The notes: a model not told the origin generated them from the letters alone. Positions 49,600 to 59,314 are shown, numbered from the stretch's first letter. The stretch: 64,000 bases of DNA from DASXYG01 sp036502625 (GCA_036502625.1 DASXYG010000030.1:41200-105199); one strand, 5' to 3'. Numbers and translations are program-made.

Positions 49600-52500
49600 G
49601 CGTCTTCGCGGTCGTCCGGCTGCGGGGGCGGGCCCTCGGTGATGGGCGGGCCGAGCGGCCCCGTGTTCTCGGTGTCCGGCGGCGGGCCCCATCCGCCGTG
49701 GTTCAGGCTCGCCACCAGTCGGTCGTCCTCGCCGACGACCGGGGGCGCGGCATCGACCGCGTGGTCCCCGTTCGTGTGGCCGTCATCTGGGCCCACACCG
49801 TCCTCCGTCCGCTCCGGCTGCTCGAACCACCCGCGCCGCGCCCGCTTCTCGGACTCCACGGCCTGGCCGACCCTAGCGCCATCGCGCTCGCCGCCGACAG
49901 GCTCGCCGCTAACGGCCTCCGCCGCCTTGGCGCGGCGCTTCCGGGTGAACCGGGGGGCGCGTACGGGCACCTCGTCCTCGGTCTCGGCGAGGATCGCCAG
50001 GTCCTCCTCGGTCAGCCCCAGCACGGCGGCGGCATCGGGCTCGCCGCCGCCCGCCGTCTCCGGCGCCCCCGGCTCCCCCTCGGCCGCGACCGGATCGGGC
50101 TCCGGCGCCGGACGCCCGCGCCACCGCCGGCGGAACACCCCGCCGCGCCCAGGCGCCCCTGACTCCTCGGCGGGCTCGCCGTCAGCGGAGCCCGGCGCCT
50201 CGACCGCCTCGGGCGGTGCCGCGGCCCCGGAGGCCGCCGCGCCCGCGCCGACCGGCACCGGCTCCCGTACGGGCGGCCGCGCCTCCGGCACCGCCGCCGG
50301 CGGGCGCGCCACCATCGGCGCGTCCTCCGGAAGCGGCTCGCCATGGCGCGGCACCGCGAACCGGGACAGCGCGGCCGCGAGCGCCCCCAGGATCGGCAGG
50401 CACAGCATCTGCGCGGCCACGTCGCGCAGCGGACCGGACGCCGCGAACCGCTCGTCCAACTGCAACTGCGTCCCCACGGACATGCACAGCCCGGCGGCGG
50501 TCATGAACGCGGCCGGGAACCACGGCGACGCGAGCCCCCGGCTGAAGTGGCGCACGGCAGGCGCGAGCCCGCCGCGTTCGAGCAGCCGCCGCGCGCGCCC
50601 GATCAGCAGCAGCGACACGAGGATCATGACCAGGCCGTAGATTCCGGCGGTCCAGAACCCGAGCACGCCGGTGCCGATCCACACCGCGACCCGCCCCACC
50701 CTGCCGGGCGGCAGCGACGGCAGCGCGAGCACCGCGCGCCCGCCCACCGGGGCGATCGCCGCCCCGGCCACGACCAGCACGAGCAGCAGCCCGAGCAGCA
50801 GCGCCGCGCGGTACGTGAGATCGGGCCCGTACGAGATCGTCACCGGGGCGTACGCCTTGCCCGGGATGACCCACGCCTGCTTCCAGCCGTCGAGCCGTAC
50901 GGCCTGGAGCCGCCGGCCGTTCATCGTGGCCTGCCAGCCCTTGTTGAAGTTCTCGTTGACGGTCAGGTAGCTGGTGCCGTCGGTGGAGACGTGCACCTCG
51001 CGCTCCGACGGCCCCCACGACCCGACCGGCACCGGCTGGGCCTGGGTGTCGGCGTCGGAGAGCAGGGTCGTACGCCGCGGCCCGACCACCGCGGACATGA
51101 TCTGGTACGGGCTGGTCGGCGCCTCCTTGATCCGGTTGTCGCCCGCGCGGACGGCGACGTGCTTGCAGGACTCGTACGACACGGCCTGCCCGGCGAGCAG
51201 GTCGGCCATGGTGCCGCCGGTGATCTTGGTGGGCACGCGGTGGCCGTCGACCGTCAGCGCCGGCCCGAGCCCGCACACGGACTTGAGCTGGAACGGCGGC
51301 GGCTGCCCGAGCGGCTTCACCCCGGGGATCACCACGTCGGCGATCTGGAGCTGCGCGGACGACATGGGCGTGAACCGCAGCGTGATGTGGTCGGCGGTGA
51401 CCGGCGGGAACGCGATCCAGCCGTCCGCGCCGGCCCACCCGCCGCGCACCTGCCCGTTGGCGATCATGGACACCTGGACGGGCGGCCCGCCCGAGCCGCC
51501 CGCGCCCGTCTGGATCTGGAGCCGGTCGATGCGCACCTTGTGGCCCAGCTTGATCGTCAGCGACGGGCTGGGATCCCAGCCGGACGGGATCCACATCGTG
51601 CGCGGGTCGCCGTCGACGGCGGACCTGCCGAGGAGCTGCGGCTGCTCCAGCATCGTGGACGACGCGGTGGCCTGCGGATAGACCTTCGGCAGCGTGGTGA
51701 GCTGGTTGACCAGCCCCTGGTTCGTCAGCACGGCGCTGCCGTGGACGGTACGGGAGTCGGCGTGGTCCTGCGGGAACGTGCGGTCGAAGGCGTTGCCGTC
51801 CTCGCCGTAGCCCTGCAGCGACCCGGAGCACGCCCAGGCGTGCGAGCCGAGCATGCAGCCCGGCGTGGCCTGCGGGTCGCCGGACAGCGCGACGGTCGCG
51901 TCGCCGGTGCCCGTTCCGGGATCAGCGACCTTGGGCGTGACGATCGTGCGGGCGGCGAACAGGCCGGGCACGGTGATCTCGCTGATGCCGACCCGGCTGC
52001 CGACCTTGCTCTTCGGCTGCCACGCCACCTTCGTGACGCGGATCTTCAACCAGTCGGTCCCACCGGGGCGCACCTTGAGCGTCTGCGGCGCCGCCGTCTG
52101 CCCGACCTTCTGGCGTACGGTGCCGTTCTTCGTGCTGATCTCCACCTCGGACACCGGCGGCCCCACGGCGAGGTTCTGCACGAACGACACGTTGATGGCG
52201 CTCACCGGGATCGCCGTGGCGAACCTGGCGTCCAGCCACTCGCCGACCGGGCCGTCCCAGCCAGCGGACTCCCATGCCGTACGGCTGTCGCCGTCGAACG
52301 CGGAGTACGGGAACAGGCCGGGCGAGCGCCCGTCGGGCGGCGCCGTGATGTCCGACGCCGACGACGACGCGGTGATCGCGCTGAGGCCGTCGTACTTCGC
52401 GGTCGAGGTGTACGGAGCCCAGTCGGGCTCCGTGGTATCTCGGGCGGGTCCCGACCCCTTGAACGGCTCGTTCTTCGTCAGTGTTGGCGACGCGGCCTGC

Positions 52501-54509
52501 CGCATGTCGCTGAACTTGACCTCGCGCCTGCGCAGCGAGTCGGTGACGACCGTCTGCGACCGCGGCACCGACGCCGCGCCCGGGTCGTCGTCGAAGACCA
52601 CCGGCCGGTCGCCCTGGAGCAGCCCCTCGTCGGCCAGCGTGAGCAGCGACTCGGGCCCGCCGGTGACCCGCAGCGGCTTCGCCGCCGACACCGTCTCGCT
52701 GACCGGCTGGGCGTTGGCCACCTGGTAGATCTCCAGCGCGGGGTACGGCTGGTCGTACCAGGTCGTGGCGTCGCCGGTGCCCGGCGAGCCGACCAGCCCG
52801 CCGAAGTACGTCACGCGTTTCAGCCCCGGCGAGGAGTCGAGCGCCTCGTGCACCCGCGGCGGCCACGCGCCGCGCAGCGTGTCGCGGTCGAGGTCGTTGC
52901 GCACCAGGAGGTACTTCACGCCCATGCGGCGCAGGACGTCCGACAGCCCGATCGAGCCGCGCCCGCTGGTCAGCCGGTCGTCGATGCCCTCCAGGAGCCG
53001 CGCCATGCCGTCGGAGCCCCACGGCACGATCTGCCGCGACGCCCACCGGACGTTCAGCTCCGCCTGCATCGGTTCGTCCAGCGGACGGCCCCAGGTATAC
53101 TCGCCCCACCGCGCGCCCGGCACCGCGAGCACCGTCTGGTCGCCGGTGTGCGCGTTCAGCCAGGACGACGCCTGCTTCCAGTAGCCGGGCACCGCGGTGA
53201 AGCTGCCGCGCGCGGCCAGCCCGGCGGTGGCCACCGGCAGCATCGTCAGCGCCAGCACCACCGTGAGCCCGACCGCGAACGCCGGGCGCAGCCGGGGCAG
53301 CCGCGGTACGTGGAACCGCTTCGTCAGCAGGTGGGCGACGCCGAGGCAGACCGGCAGCCGGACGAGGACGTCGAACTTGTGCAGGTTGCGGATCGCGGCG
53401 AGCGGCCCGTCGAACAGGTCGCGGATCGCCGGGGCGAGCGGGCTCGAGACGTCGCTGACGTGGCCGGACGCCATGATCGCCACGCCCACGAGCAGCGTGA
53501 TCAGCAAGAACGTGCGCTCGTTCAGGCGGCGCAGCACCAGCCCCGTGATGCCGAGGCCGGCCACCACGGCGGTCGCGACGATCAGCCAGGTCGCGGTGGC
53601 GTGCTCGTACCCCGCGGGCCACCACGGCCGCCCGTCGACGGGCACGAACCCCACCCAGTCCTGCACGCCGCGCAGGATGTTCGTCAGCGAGGTCACGCCG
53701 GTGGTGGCCGTGGCGCTCTCGGTGTACGGCAGGAAGGGGAAGACGTAGCCGGCCATCAGCAGCAGCGGCACCGCCCACCAGACGGTGACGAACGCCGTGA
53801 AGACGACCCACCAGGTCATCAGCCGGCGCCGCCGCGGCCCGCGCCGCCGCGTGAGCAGGTACAGCGCGGGCACCACGAGGACGGCCGCCTCGGCCGCCGC
53901 GTTGATGCCGCCGCACGCGAACGTCGCCAGCGCCGACAACGCGGCCGCGCGCCGCGGGCTGTACCCCTCCCGCGCGCCCTTGACCAGCGGAAGCACGATC
54001 CACGGCAGCACCGCGGTGGGCCAGAACTCCGAGGAGTTCACGCCGACGAGGATCTGCGCGTGTGGCGCAAGGGCGAACGCGAACCCCGCGACCAGCCGCG
54101 TCGCCGGGGTGCCGATGTTCAGCGCGCGGGCCAGCCGCACCGCGCCGAGGAACGCCACGCACAGCACCAGCGAAAGCCACATCCGCTGCACGATCCACGA
54201 CGGCATGCCGATGGACTCGAACAGCGCGTAGAACGGGCCCATCGGGAACAGGTAGCCGTACGCCTGGTTCTGGATCTGGCCGAACTGCGCGGGGTCCCAC
54301 ATGTGCAGCGCACGGCTCAGGAACGCGGCCGGGTCGAGCGCCATGTCGATCTTCGTGTCGGAGATGATCTTCGTCGGCCCGGTGAGGAACGTGATCGCGC
54401 ACAGGGCAAGACACGACGCGATCTGCCGCATCCGTTCCCTGAACGCGACGTCGAACTCGTCGGGCTGCTGGGCCGCGGGGGTTGGCCTGCGCCACAGCGA
54501 CGTGATCAA
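49596..54509 (-). CDS. aftD: Alpha-(1->3)-arabinofuranosyltransferase AftD-like protein
   Basis: A 1637-residue GT-C protein like mycobacterial AftD (about 1400). The N-terminal ~450 residues hold about a dozen membrane spans and the loop TKIISDTKIDMALDPAAFLSRALHMWDP with acidic residues, then FGQIQNQAYGYLFPMGP. The middle (~450-1200) is outside and contains carbohydrate-binding-like modules (SAFDGDSRTAWESAGWDGPVGEWLD; SAVDGDPRTMWIPSGWDPSPS). More membrane spans follow (~1230-1390), then a long acidic, Pro-rich inside tail. In mycobacteria it adds D-arabinofuranose to arabinan. The only start in the overlap with the upstream gene is TTG 54509 (TTGA), with GGAGGG upstream; a start further inside is possible. 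Confidence 0.9.
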   Translation of the reverse strand: MITSLWRRPTPAAQQPDEFDVAFRERMRQIASCLALCAITFLTGPTKIISDTKIDMALDPAAFLSRALHMWDPAQFGQIQNQAYGYLFPMGPFYALFESIGMPSWIVQRMWLSLVLCVAFLGAVRLARALNIGTPATRLVAGFAFALAPHAQILVGVNSSEFWPTAVLPWIVLPLVKGAREGYSPRRAAALSALATFACGGINAAAEAAVLVVPALYLLTRRRGPRRRRLMTWWVVFTAFVTVWWAVPLLLMAGYVFPFLPYTESATATTGVTSLTNILRGVQDWVGFVPVDGRPWWPAGYEHATATWLIVATAVVAGLGITGLVLRRLNERTFLLITLLVGVAIMASGHVSDVSSPLAPAIRDLFDGPLAAIRNLHKFDVLVRLPVCLGVAHLLTKRFHVPRLPRLRPAFAVGLTVVLALTMLPVATAGLAARGSFTAVPGYWKQASSWLNAHTGDQTVLAVPGARWGEYTWGRPLDEPMQAELNVRWASRQIVPWGSDGMARLLEGIDDRLTSGRGSIGLSDVLRRMGVKYLLVRNDLDRDTLRGAWPPRVHEALDSSPGLKRVTYFGGLVGSPGTGDATTWYDQPYPALEIYQVANAQPVSETVSAAKPLRVTGGPESLLTLADEGLLQGDRPVVFDDDPGAASVPRSQTVVTDSLRRREVKFSDMRQAASPTLTKNEPFKGSGPARDTTEPDWAPYTSTAKYDGLSAITASSSASDITAPPDGRSPGLFPYSAFDGDSRTAWESAGWDGPVGEWLDARFATAIPVSAINVSFVQNLAVGPPVSEVEISTKNGTVRQKVGQTAAPQTLKVRPGGTDWLKIRVTKVAWQPKSKVGSRVGISEITVPGLFAARTIVTPKVADPGTGTGDATVALSGDPQATPGCMLGSHAWACSGSLQGYGEDGNAFDRTFPQDHADSRTVHGSAVLTNQGLVNQLTTLPKVYPQATASSTMLEQPQLLGRSAVDGDPRTMWIPSGWDPSPSLTIKLGHKVRIDRLQIQTGAGGSGGPPVQVSMIANGQVRGGWAGADGWIAFPPVTADHITLRFTPMSSAQLQIADVVIPGVKPLGQPPPFQLKSVCGLGPALTVDGHRVPTKITGGTMADLLAGQAVSYESCKHVAVRAGDNRIKEAPTSPYQIMSAVVGPRRTTLLSDADTQAQPVPVGSWGPSEREVHVSTDGTSYLTVNENFNKGWQATMNGRRLQAVRLDGWKQAWVIPGKAYAPVTISYGPDLTYRAALLLGLLLVLVVAGAAIAPVGGRAVLALPSLPPGRVGRVAVWIGTGVLGFWTAGIYGLVMILVSLLLIGRARRLLERGGLAPAVRHFSRGLASPWFPAAFMTAAGLCMSVGTQLQLDERFAASGPLRDVAAQMLCLPILGALAAALSRFAVPRHGEPLPEDAPMVARPPAAVPEARPPVREPVPVGAGAAASGAAAPPEAVEAPGSADGEPAEESGAPGRGGVFRRRWRGRPAPEPDPVAAEGEPGAPETAGGGEPDAAAVLGLTEEDLAILAETEDEVPVRAPRFTRKRRAKAAEAVSGEPVGGERDGARVGQAVESEKRARRGWFEQPERTEDGVGPDDGHTNGDHAVDAAPPVVGEDDRLVASLNHGGWGPPPDTENTGPLGPPITEGPPPQPDDREDA

Positions 54510-55951
54510 GGAGTCTCCGCCCTCCCGAACAGCATCTCGACGGCGGTCGCCGGTCGTACGTCGAGGATCCGGCCGCCGCTGGCGCGCAACTGCGCGCACA
54601 CGTGCGTGCGGTCCTGCGCGGGGACGAGGACCGCCGATTCCTCCCCATCAGTGAGGTACTGCACAACATACGCGGGACCACCGACGCGGCGCCGCCGGGC
54701 GCGGGGATCCAGCGCGCGCTCCCCGGTCACCAGCCGGGCCATCCGCTCGCCGCTCTCGGCCCACGTGAACAGCGACGCCCACTCCCGGCACGCCTTCTGC
54801 ACCTGCGCGCGCCGCGACGGGTCGGCCAGCTCGGCGAGGGCGCCGGCCACGACATCGGACAGCCGCTGGCCGTCGCGGACGAGCCAGCCCGTGTGGCCGT
54901 GCCGGATCGCGTCGCGCAGCCCGTCCACGTCGTAGGCCACCGTCGGCACGCCGAGCGCCGCCGCCTCGATCACCGAGAGCCCCCAGCCCTCGAACTGCGA
55001 AGCGGATACGTGCAGGTACGCCGTCGCGACGAGGGTGTTCTTCGCCGCCTGCGGCAGGAACCCGTGCAGCCGTACGCGGTCGGCCAGCCCGGCGGCCGCC
55101 ACATGGCCGAGTAGCGGTTCGTACTCAGGCCCGCGCCCCACGACGTGGACACGTAACCCCGGCCAGCGCCCGTTCAGCTCGGCGGCGAGGTCGGCGACCT
55201 GCTCGACCCGCTTGTGCAGCACGAGCCGGCCGACACAGACGATCGCCGGGTCGCCCTCGGCCGGCCGCGACACGGCCATCAGCGGCTGCACGGACGGGCA
55301 GCCGTTCGGCACCACGCTCACGGGCCCGCGCCACCGCAGCCGGTCGCGCATCGCGGTGACCGTGGACGGCGACACCGTGGCCACCGCCTGGTGGCGGTAC
55401 ACGAACCGCGAGACCGGGCCTTCGAGGAACCGCCCGAACCGTGCCAGCCAGGGCGGGAAGTGGACGAAGAACTGCCGGTCGTGGACGTGGTGCACCACGC
55501 AGATCACCGGGACGCTGCGCGGCAGGACGACCGGGCAGAAGAACGGGATGCCGTTCATGCAGTCGATGACGGCGTCGAACCGCCGGCGGTGCAGCAGCAG
55601 CCACAGCATGACCCGGGCGTACACGGTGAACTTCGCGCCCATCCGCCGCAGCGCGATGCCGTCGCGCCGTTCGCCGACCGCCTGGCCGTGCGCCCTGCTG
55701 GTCAGGAACGTGACGTCGGCGCCGCGTTCGCTGAGCTGCCGGCTGATCTGCCAGGCGTACTCCTCAGCGCCCCCGGCGACCGGCTGCCAGGGATCGCGCC
55801 AGTTCACGACCGCCATGGTGACGCCGTCGAGCCGGGTCGTCGCGTCGCCCACCCGGCCGGCGAGCTCGCCCGCCGCCGCCAGGCGTCTCGGAACCTCGGA
55901 TTCGGCCGCCCCCGACTCCGCCGACGGGTCGCCCGCGTGCTGCGAGACCAC
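54506..55951 (-). CDS. GT4 family glycosyltransferase (Rv0225-like)
   Basis: A 481-residue GT-B glycosyltransferase. AVVNWRDPWQPVAGGAEEYAW is the N-terminal donor/acceptor region. VPNGCPSVQPL and IVCVGRLVLHKRVEQVADL open the C-terminal domain, and the E-x7-E motif lies in SQFEGWGLSVIEAAALGVP. About 110 residues after the GT4 core include a low-similarity tail. It should use a nucleotide sugar in the cytoplasm. The GTG at 55951 has GGAGG exactly 7 bases upstream and is preferred to an ATG at 56002 without one. Its stop overlaps the aftD start (TTGA), so both are coupled. Rv0225 is the mycobacterial counterpart. Confidence 0.88.
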   Translation of the reverse strand: MVSQHAGDPSAESGAAESEVPRRLAAAGELAGRVGDATTRLDGVTMAVVNWRDPWQPVAGGAEEYAWQISRQLSERGADVTFLTSRAHGQAVGERRDGIALRRMGAKFTVYARVMLWLLLHRRRFDAVIDCMNGIPFFCPVVLPRSVPVICVVHHVHDRQFFVHFPPWLARFGRFLEGPVSRFVYRHQAVATVSPSTVTAMRDRLRWRGPVSVVPNGCPSVQPLMAVSRPAEGDPAIVCVGRLVLHKRVEQVADLAAELNGRWPGLRVHVVGRGPEYEPLLGHVAAAGLADRVRLHGFLPQAAKNTLVATAYLHVSASQFEGWGLSVIEAAALGVPTVAYDVDGLRDAIRHGHTGWLVRDGQRLSDVVAGALAELADPSRRAQVQKACREWASLFTWAESGERMARLVTGERALDPRARRRRVGGPAYVVQYLTDGEESAVLVPAQDRTHVCAQLRASGGRILDVRPATAVEMLFGRAETP

Positions 55952-56082
55952 TGCACTGCCTCCACCGTTTGCCACGGCCACGCCGGATGCGGCGCGGCGC
56001 ATGCGAAACCAATGTCAGAAGTCCCCCGCAGCCTGGCCGGATGCGGCCACCCGGCCGGCCCGTCATAGACGCCGGTCGCTGC

Positions 56083-56214
56083 TCAGCGCGACCCGTAGTT
56101 GTAGAGCGGTTTGTTGACGGGTTCGGGGGTGGCGTTCGCCACCTGGACGACCGCGAACGAGGACCCGAACGCGACCACGATCCCGATGACGAGTGCGATC
56201 AGGACGCGCAACAT
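56083..56214 (-). CDS. DUF2613 small membrane protein (Rv0236A-like)
   Basis: A 43-residue protein with one hydrophobic segment, LRVLIALVIGIVVAFGSSFAVVQVANA, and a short tail ending PLYNYGSR. The tail pattern (Tyr-Gly-x-Arg near the end) and the position upstream of AftD match DUF2613, of which M. tuberculosis Rv0236A is an example. The ATG at 56214 has AAGGAGG 9 bases upstream. It is probably the first gene of a DUF2613-GT4-aftD operon. Its role is unknown; the constant link with AftD suggests it assists that enzyme in the membrane. Confidence 0.75.
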   Translation of the reverse strand: MLRVLIALVIGIVVAFGSSFAVVQVANATPEPVNKPLYNYGSR

Positions 56215-56259
56215 GCGTGGCGTCCTCCTTCCTCGGAAGGCCAGAGCCGTGCCTGACGG

Positions 56260-56273
56260 TAGAACCTGATTCA
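56260..56273. promoter_or_regulatory. KstR-like operator before the DUF2613-GT4-aftD operon
   Basis: TAGAACCTGATTCA matches 7 of 8 fixed positions of TnnAACnnGTTnnA, with GAT for GTT, the same departure seen at 61509. It lies 46 bases before the DUF2613 start in a gap without genes. Confidence 0.55.
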
Positions 56274-56354
56274 CCCGGGAGACCGAACGTACCCGGGAAA
56301 GATCACGGTTCGGGCGTTCTTAGCACCGTTGTAGAAATTCAAGGACCCACTTTG

Positions 56355-57992
56355 TCAGCGGGATGTTACCAGCCGGTACACCGATATGTCAGTCCCTCGA
56401 TACACCCGCCTGAACCCCGCCAACCGTACCTGAAACACGTTCTCGTTTTTACCCCCCTCCACCACCACGTACCGCACCCGCACACCCACGCCCGGCCCCG
56501 GACGCGCCAGCGCCGCGTCGACCGCCCGCGCCGCCGGGTCCTCCGGCGCCAGCGCCCGGCCGTCCACCCGCAGCCCGTCGTTCCAGATCACCCGCCGCCC
56601 GAAGAACGCCGTAGCCGGGTCGAGCACCGTACGCCCGCCGTTCCACGCGAACCCCCGGTACGCCGTCCACGGCAGCACGAGCACCGCGCCCGGCGCGGGA
56701 TCCGCCGCCATGACGGCCCGCGCCCGCAGCCAGTCCGGCGGATACCACACGGCCTCGATGCGCCCCGCCGCCCCGTACGCCAGCGTCGGCAGCAGCATCA
56801 CCGGCGCCACCACGGCCACCCCGGCGGCGAGCACCCCCGACCCCGCCGCCTCCCGCCGCGCGCACGCCCGCACCACCCACCGCGCCGCCAGCCCGATCCC
56901 CACGGCCGCCACGAGCGCGACCGGCGCCACGAACCGCTGCCCGTCCCGCACGACCCCGAACGCCGGCACGGCCCCGACCAGCCCCCGCAGCACGCCACGC
57001 CCCACCCCGGTCACCCCGAACACCGCGATCCCGTACCCGGCGACCGCCCCCGCCCCGAGCCCCCACATCCACCCCGCACCCGAGCCGCGCCCCCGCCACG
57101 CCGCGACCCCGTACGCCACGATCCCCAGCACCACGAACGCCAGCCACACCCACGCGACCGCGCCGCGCCCGTACCCGGACGGCACCACCTCCCGGTTCCA
57201 CACCCCGCCCAGCGCCAGCAGGCTCCCCGCCGCCCCGAACGGCGTATCGGCACGCGCCGCGAACACGTCCACCCCGGCCGGATCCGTCGTCACCCGCGCC
57301 AGCACCCCCGGCACCGCCCACGGCAGCGCCAGCACCACCCACGCCCCCGCCGCGATCCCGACCGCCCGCACCCGCCCCGTACGCCGCGCCAGCGCGACGC
57401 CCACCACCACCGGCGCCACCACCGTCATCGGCGCGAACCCGCCCACCGCCCCCGGCACGAGCGCCACCCCGACCCGCCACGCGTCCCCCCACACGCCGCC
57501 CCCGCCCGACCGGCGCCCGAACCCCCCGCGCCCCCGCCCGATCTCCGCCACCGCGCGCACCGCCCACGGCAGCCCGGCGTACCCCAGCAGCAGCGCCCAC
57601 TGCCCGATCAGCAGCCGCTCCGCGACGTACGGGTTCCACACGTACACCGCCCCCGCCGCCAGCCGCGCCACCAGCGGCGCCTCAGGCAGCAGCCGCGCCG
57701 CCCCCGCCGCGCCGAGCACGAAGATCCCCAGCAGGATCGCCTTCTGCACCAGGTCGGCGGGGAGCACGGACGCCAGCGCGGTCACCACCGCGTCGCTCGG
57801 GAACCCCCGCGGCGCCCCCTCGGCCAGCCCCAGCGCGGACATCGACCACGGCGGCGACGGCACGAACACCATGTCGTACCGCAGCACGAACCCCCGCCGC
57901 AGCCCCGGCCCCAGCGCCAGCGCCCCCAGCACCAGCCCGAGCACCACGGGCCCGGCCCGGTGCCCCCACACCCGCCACCCCTGGGGAACCAT
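56355..57992 (-). CDS. GT-C-like polytopic membrane protein (Rv0226c-like)
   Basis: A 545-residue protein with about eleven or twelve membrane spans and a last ~110-residue outside domain. The first loop, GFVLRYDMVFVPSPPWSMSALGLAEGAPRGFPSD, has the Asp and aromatic residues expected in the first outside loop of GT-C glycosyltransferases. VYVWNPYVAERLLIGQWALLLGYAGLPW and APVALVAAVGIGLAARWV are other landmarks. The gene is placed like Rv0226c of mycobacteria. A sugar transferase using polyprenyl-phosphate donors is the likely role but unproven. ATG at 57992 with AGGA upstream; a perfect KstR-like site starts 11 bases before it. The DNA is exceptionally GC-rich. Confidence 0.8.
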   Translation of the reverse strand: MVPQGWRVWGHRAGPVVLGLVLGALALGPGLRRGFVLRYDMVFVPSPPWSMSALGLAEGAPRGFPSDAVVTALASVLPADLVQKAILLGIFVLGAAGAARLLPEAPLVARLAAGAVYVWNPYVAERLLIGQWALLLGYAGLPWAVRAVAEIGRGRGGFGRRSGGGGVWGDAWRVGVALVPGAVGGFAPMTVVAPVVVGVALARRTGRVRAVGIAAGAWVVLALPWAVPGVLARVTTDPAGVDVFAARADTPFGAAGSLLALGGVWNREVVPSGYGRGAVAWVWLAFVVLGIVAYGVAAWRGRGSGAGWMWGLGAGAVAGYGIAVFGVTGVGRGVLRGLVGAVPAFGVVRDGQRFVAPVALVAAVGIGLAARWVVRACARREAAGSGVLAAGVAVVAPVMLLPTLAYGAAGRIEAVWYPPDWLRARAVMAADPAPGAVLVLPWTAYRGFAWNGGRTVLDPATAFFGRRVIWNDGLRVDGRALAPEDPAARAVDAALARPGPGVGVRVRYVVVEGGKNENVFQVRLAGFRRVYRGTDISVYRLVTSR

Positions 57993-58002
57993 GCCGCGAT
58001 CC

Positions 58003-58016
58003 TAGAACCCGTTCCA
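58003..58016. promoter_or_regulatory. KstR-like operator (perfect match) in a divergent promoter
   Basis: TAGAACCCGTTCCA matches all 8 fixed positions of TnnAACnnGTTnnA. It lies 11 bases before the GT-C-like gene and 15 bases before the propeller gene on the other strand, so it may control both. Confidence 0.75.
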
Positions 58017-58030
58017 TCCGATCCATTACG

Positions 58031-59314
58031 GTGCCAACCGTGAGAACCCGGCGCTGGTGGCGACCCTCCGTGCTGGCCAGCGCGGTCCTCCTCACCGCGT
58101 CGGCCCTGGTCGTCGTCGCGGCGGTCAACTGGACCCCGTCCTGCCCGGCCCTCACCGCACGCACCGTCACCCCCGACCCGGGCCTCACCGGCCGGTTCGC
58201 CGCGTACGGCGACGGCGCCACCACCCCCACCTGGACCGGCGGCGACGGCACCCACTCCGTACGCCTCCCCGACGGCCGCACCCTCTGGCTGTTCGACGAC
58301 ACCCTGCTCGGCCCGGTCCTCCCGCCGGACGCCGCCCACCTCGGCACCTGGTCGCCGCCCGGCTCCCCCGGCGTGGCGAACTCCGCGGTGCTCCAGGCCC
58401 CGGACGGCCGCCTGACCCGTACGATCACCGGCGGCACCACCGCACCCGCGTCCTGGATCCCCGGCGAGCACGCCTCCGGCCAGTGGAACTGGCCCGTCAC
58501 CGCCCTCGTCGACCGCGACCACGGCCGCCCGGTGCTGCGCGTCCTCGTCCACCACACGGCGAACGGCGACCAGCAGTACGTCTTCGGCGTCGGCCGCTCC
58601 ACCGCGGTCCGCACGTACACGCTCCCCGGCCTGCGCCTCACCGGCCAGGCCACGCTCCCGGTGCCGGCCGACGACCCCGGCGAGCGCGTGCTGTACGGCA
58701 CCACCGCGCTCAGCGACGCACGCTACTTCTACGTCTACGGCAACACCACGCCCGCGGACGGCCGCGCCGCGATGTACCTGGCCCGCGTGCCGCGCGGCGC
58801 CGTCGACCAGCCGGGCCGGTGGCGCTACTGGGACTACGGCCGCTGGCGCCGCACACCGTCCGCCGCCCGCCCGCTGCCCGCCGTCGACGACGACACGGCG
58901 CCGGTGAGCACCGGGTTCGGCGTCGTACGGCAGGGCCGTACGTACGTGCTGTTCTCGATGCGCACCGACCCGCGCGTGCACGCCGGCATCGTCGGCGAGA
59001 TCACGTCGTCGTGGGCGTGCACCCCGGCGGGGCCGTGGCACGGCGCGGCCCACGTCTACACCCCGCCGGAGACCGTCAACGGCGGCCGCACGCACACGAT
59101 GATCGCGTACAACCCGCAGGCCCACCCGGAGCGCACCACCCCGGCCGGCGTCTCGCTCAGCTACGACATCAACGACGCGGCCGGCGTGAACGGCCTCGCG
59201 AACGTCAAGAACGACCTGTCCCTGTACCGCCCGCGCTTCCTCCGCGTCCGCCTCGGCCCGCCTACTTACCGGGCTCCGGGTCCCTCGGCAACCCGAGGAT
59301 CCGCTCCCCGATGA
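58031..59314 (+). CDS. Exported DUF4185/DUF5005-like beta-propeller protein
   Basis: A 427-residue protein. A hydrophobic segment at about residues 15-32 (LASAVLLTASALVVVAAV) anchors or exports it. The rest shows propeller-type repeats like those of the protein at 30786: TLWLFDDTLLGPVLPP, NSAVLQAPDGRLTRTITGG, LYGTTALSDARYFYVYGNTTPADGRAAMYLARVPRG, TGFGVVRQGRTYVLFSMR, and VSLSYDINDAAGVNGL. No Fn3 tail. DUF4185 members include endo-D-arabinanases, which would fit next to an arabinosyltransferase operon, but the assignment is by pattern only. GTG 58031 or GTG 58040 are possible starts; neither has a ribosome binding site. Its 3' end overlaps the FadE34-like gene by 53 bases, convergently. Confidence 0.65.
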   Translation: MPTVRTRRWWRPSVLASAVLLTASALVVVAAVNWTPSCPALTARTVTPDPGLTGRFAAYGDGATTPTWTGGDGTHSVRLPDGRTLWLFDDTLLGPVLPPDAAHLGTWSPPGSPGVANSAVLQAPDGRLTRTITGGTTAPASWIPGEHASGQWNWPVTALVDRDHGRPVLRVLVHHTANGDQQYVFGVGRSTAVRTYTLPGLRLTGQATLPVPADDPGERVLYGTTALSDARYFYVYGNTTPADGRAAMYLARVPRGAVDQPGRWRYWDYGRWRRTPSAARPLPAVDDDTAPVSTGFGVVRQGRTYVLFSMRTDPRVHAGIVGEITSSWACTPAGPWHGAAHVYTPPETVNGGRTHTMIAYNPQAHPERTTPAGVSLSYDINDAAGVNGLANVKNDLSLYRPRFLRVRLGPPTYRAPGPSATRGSAPR

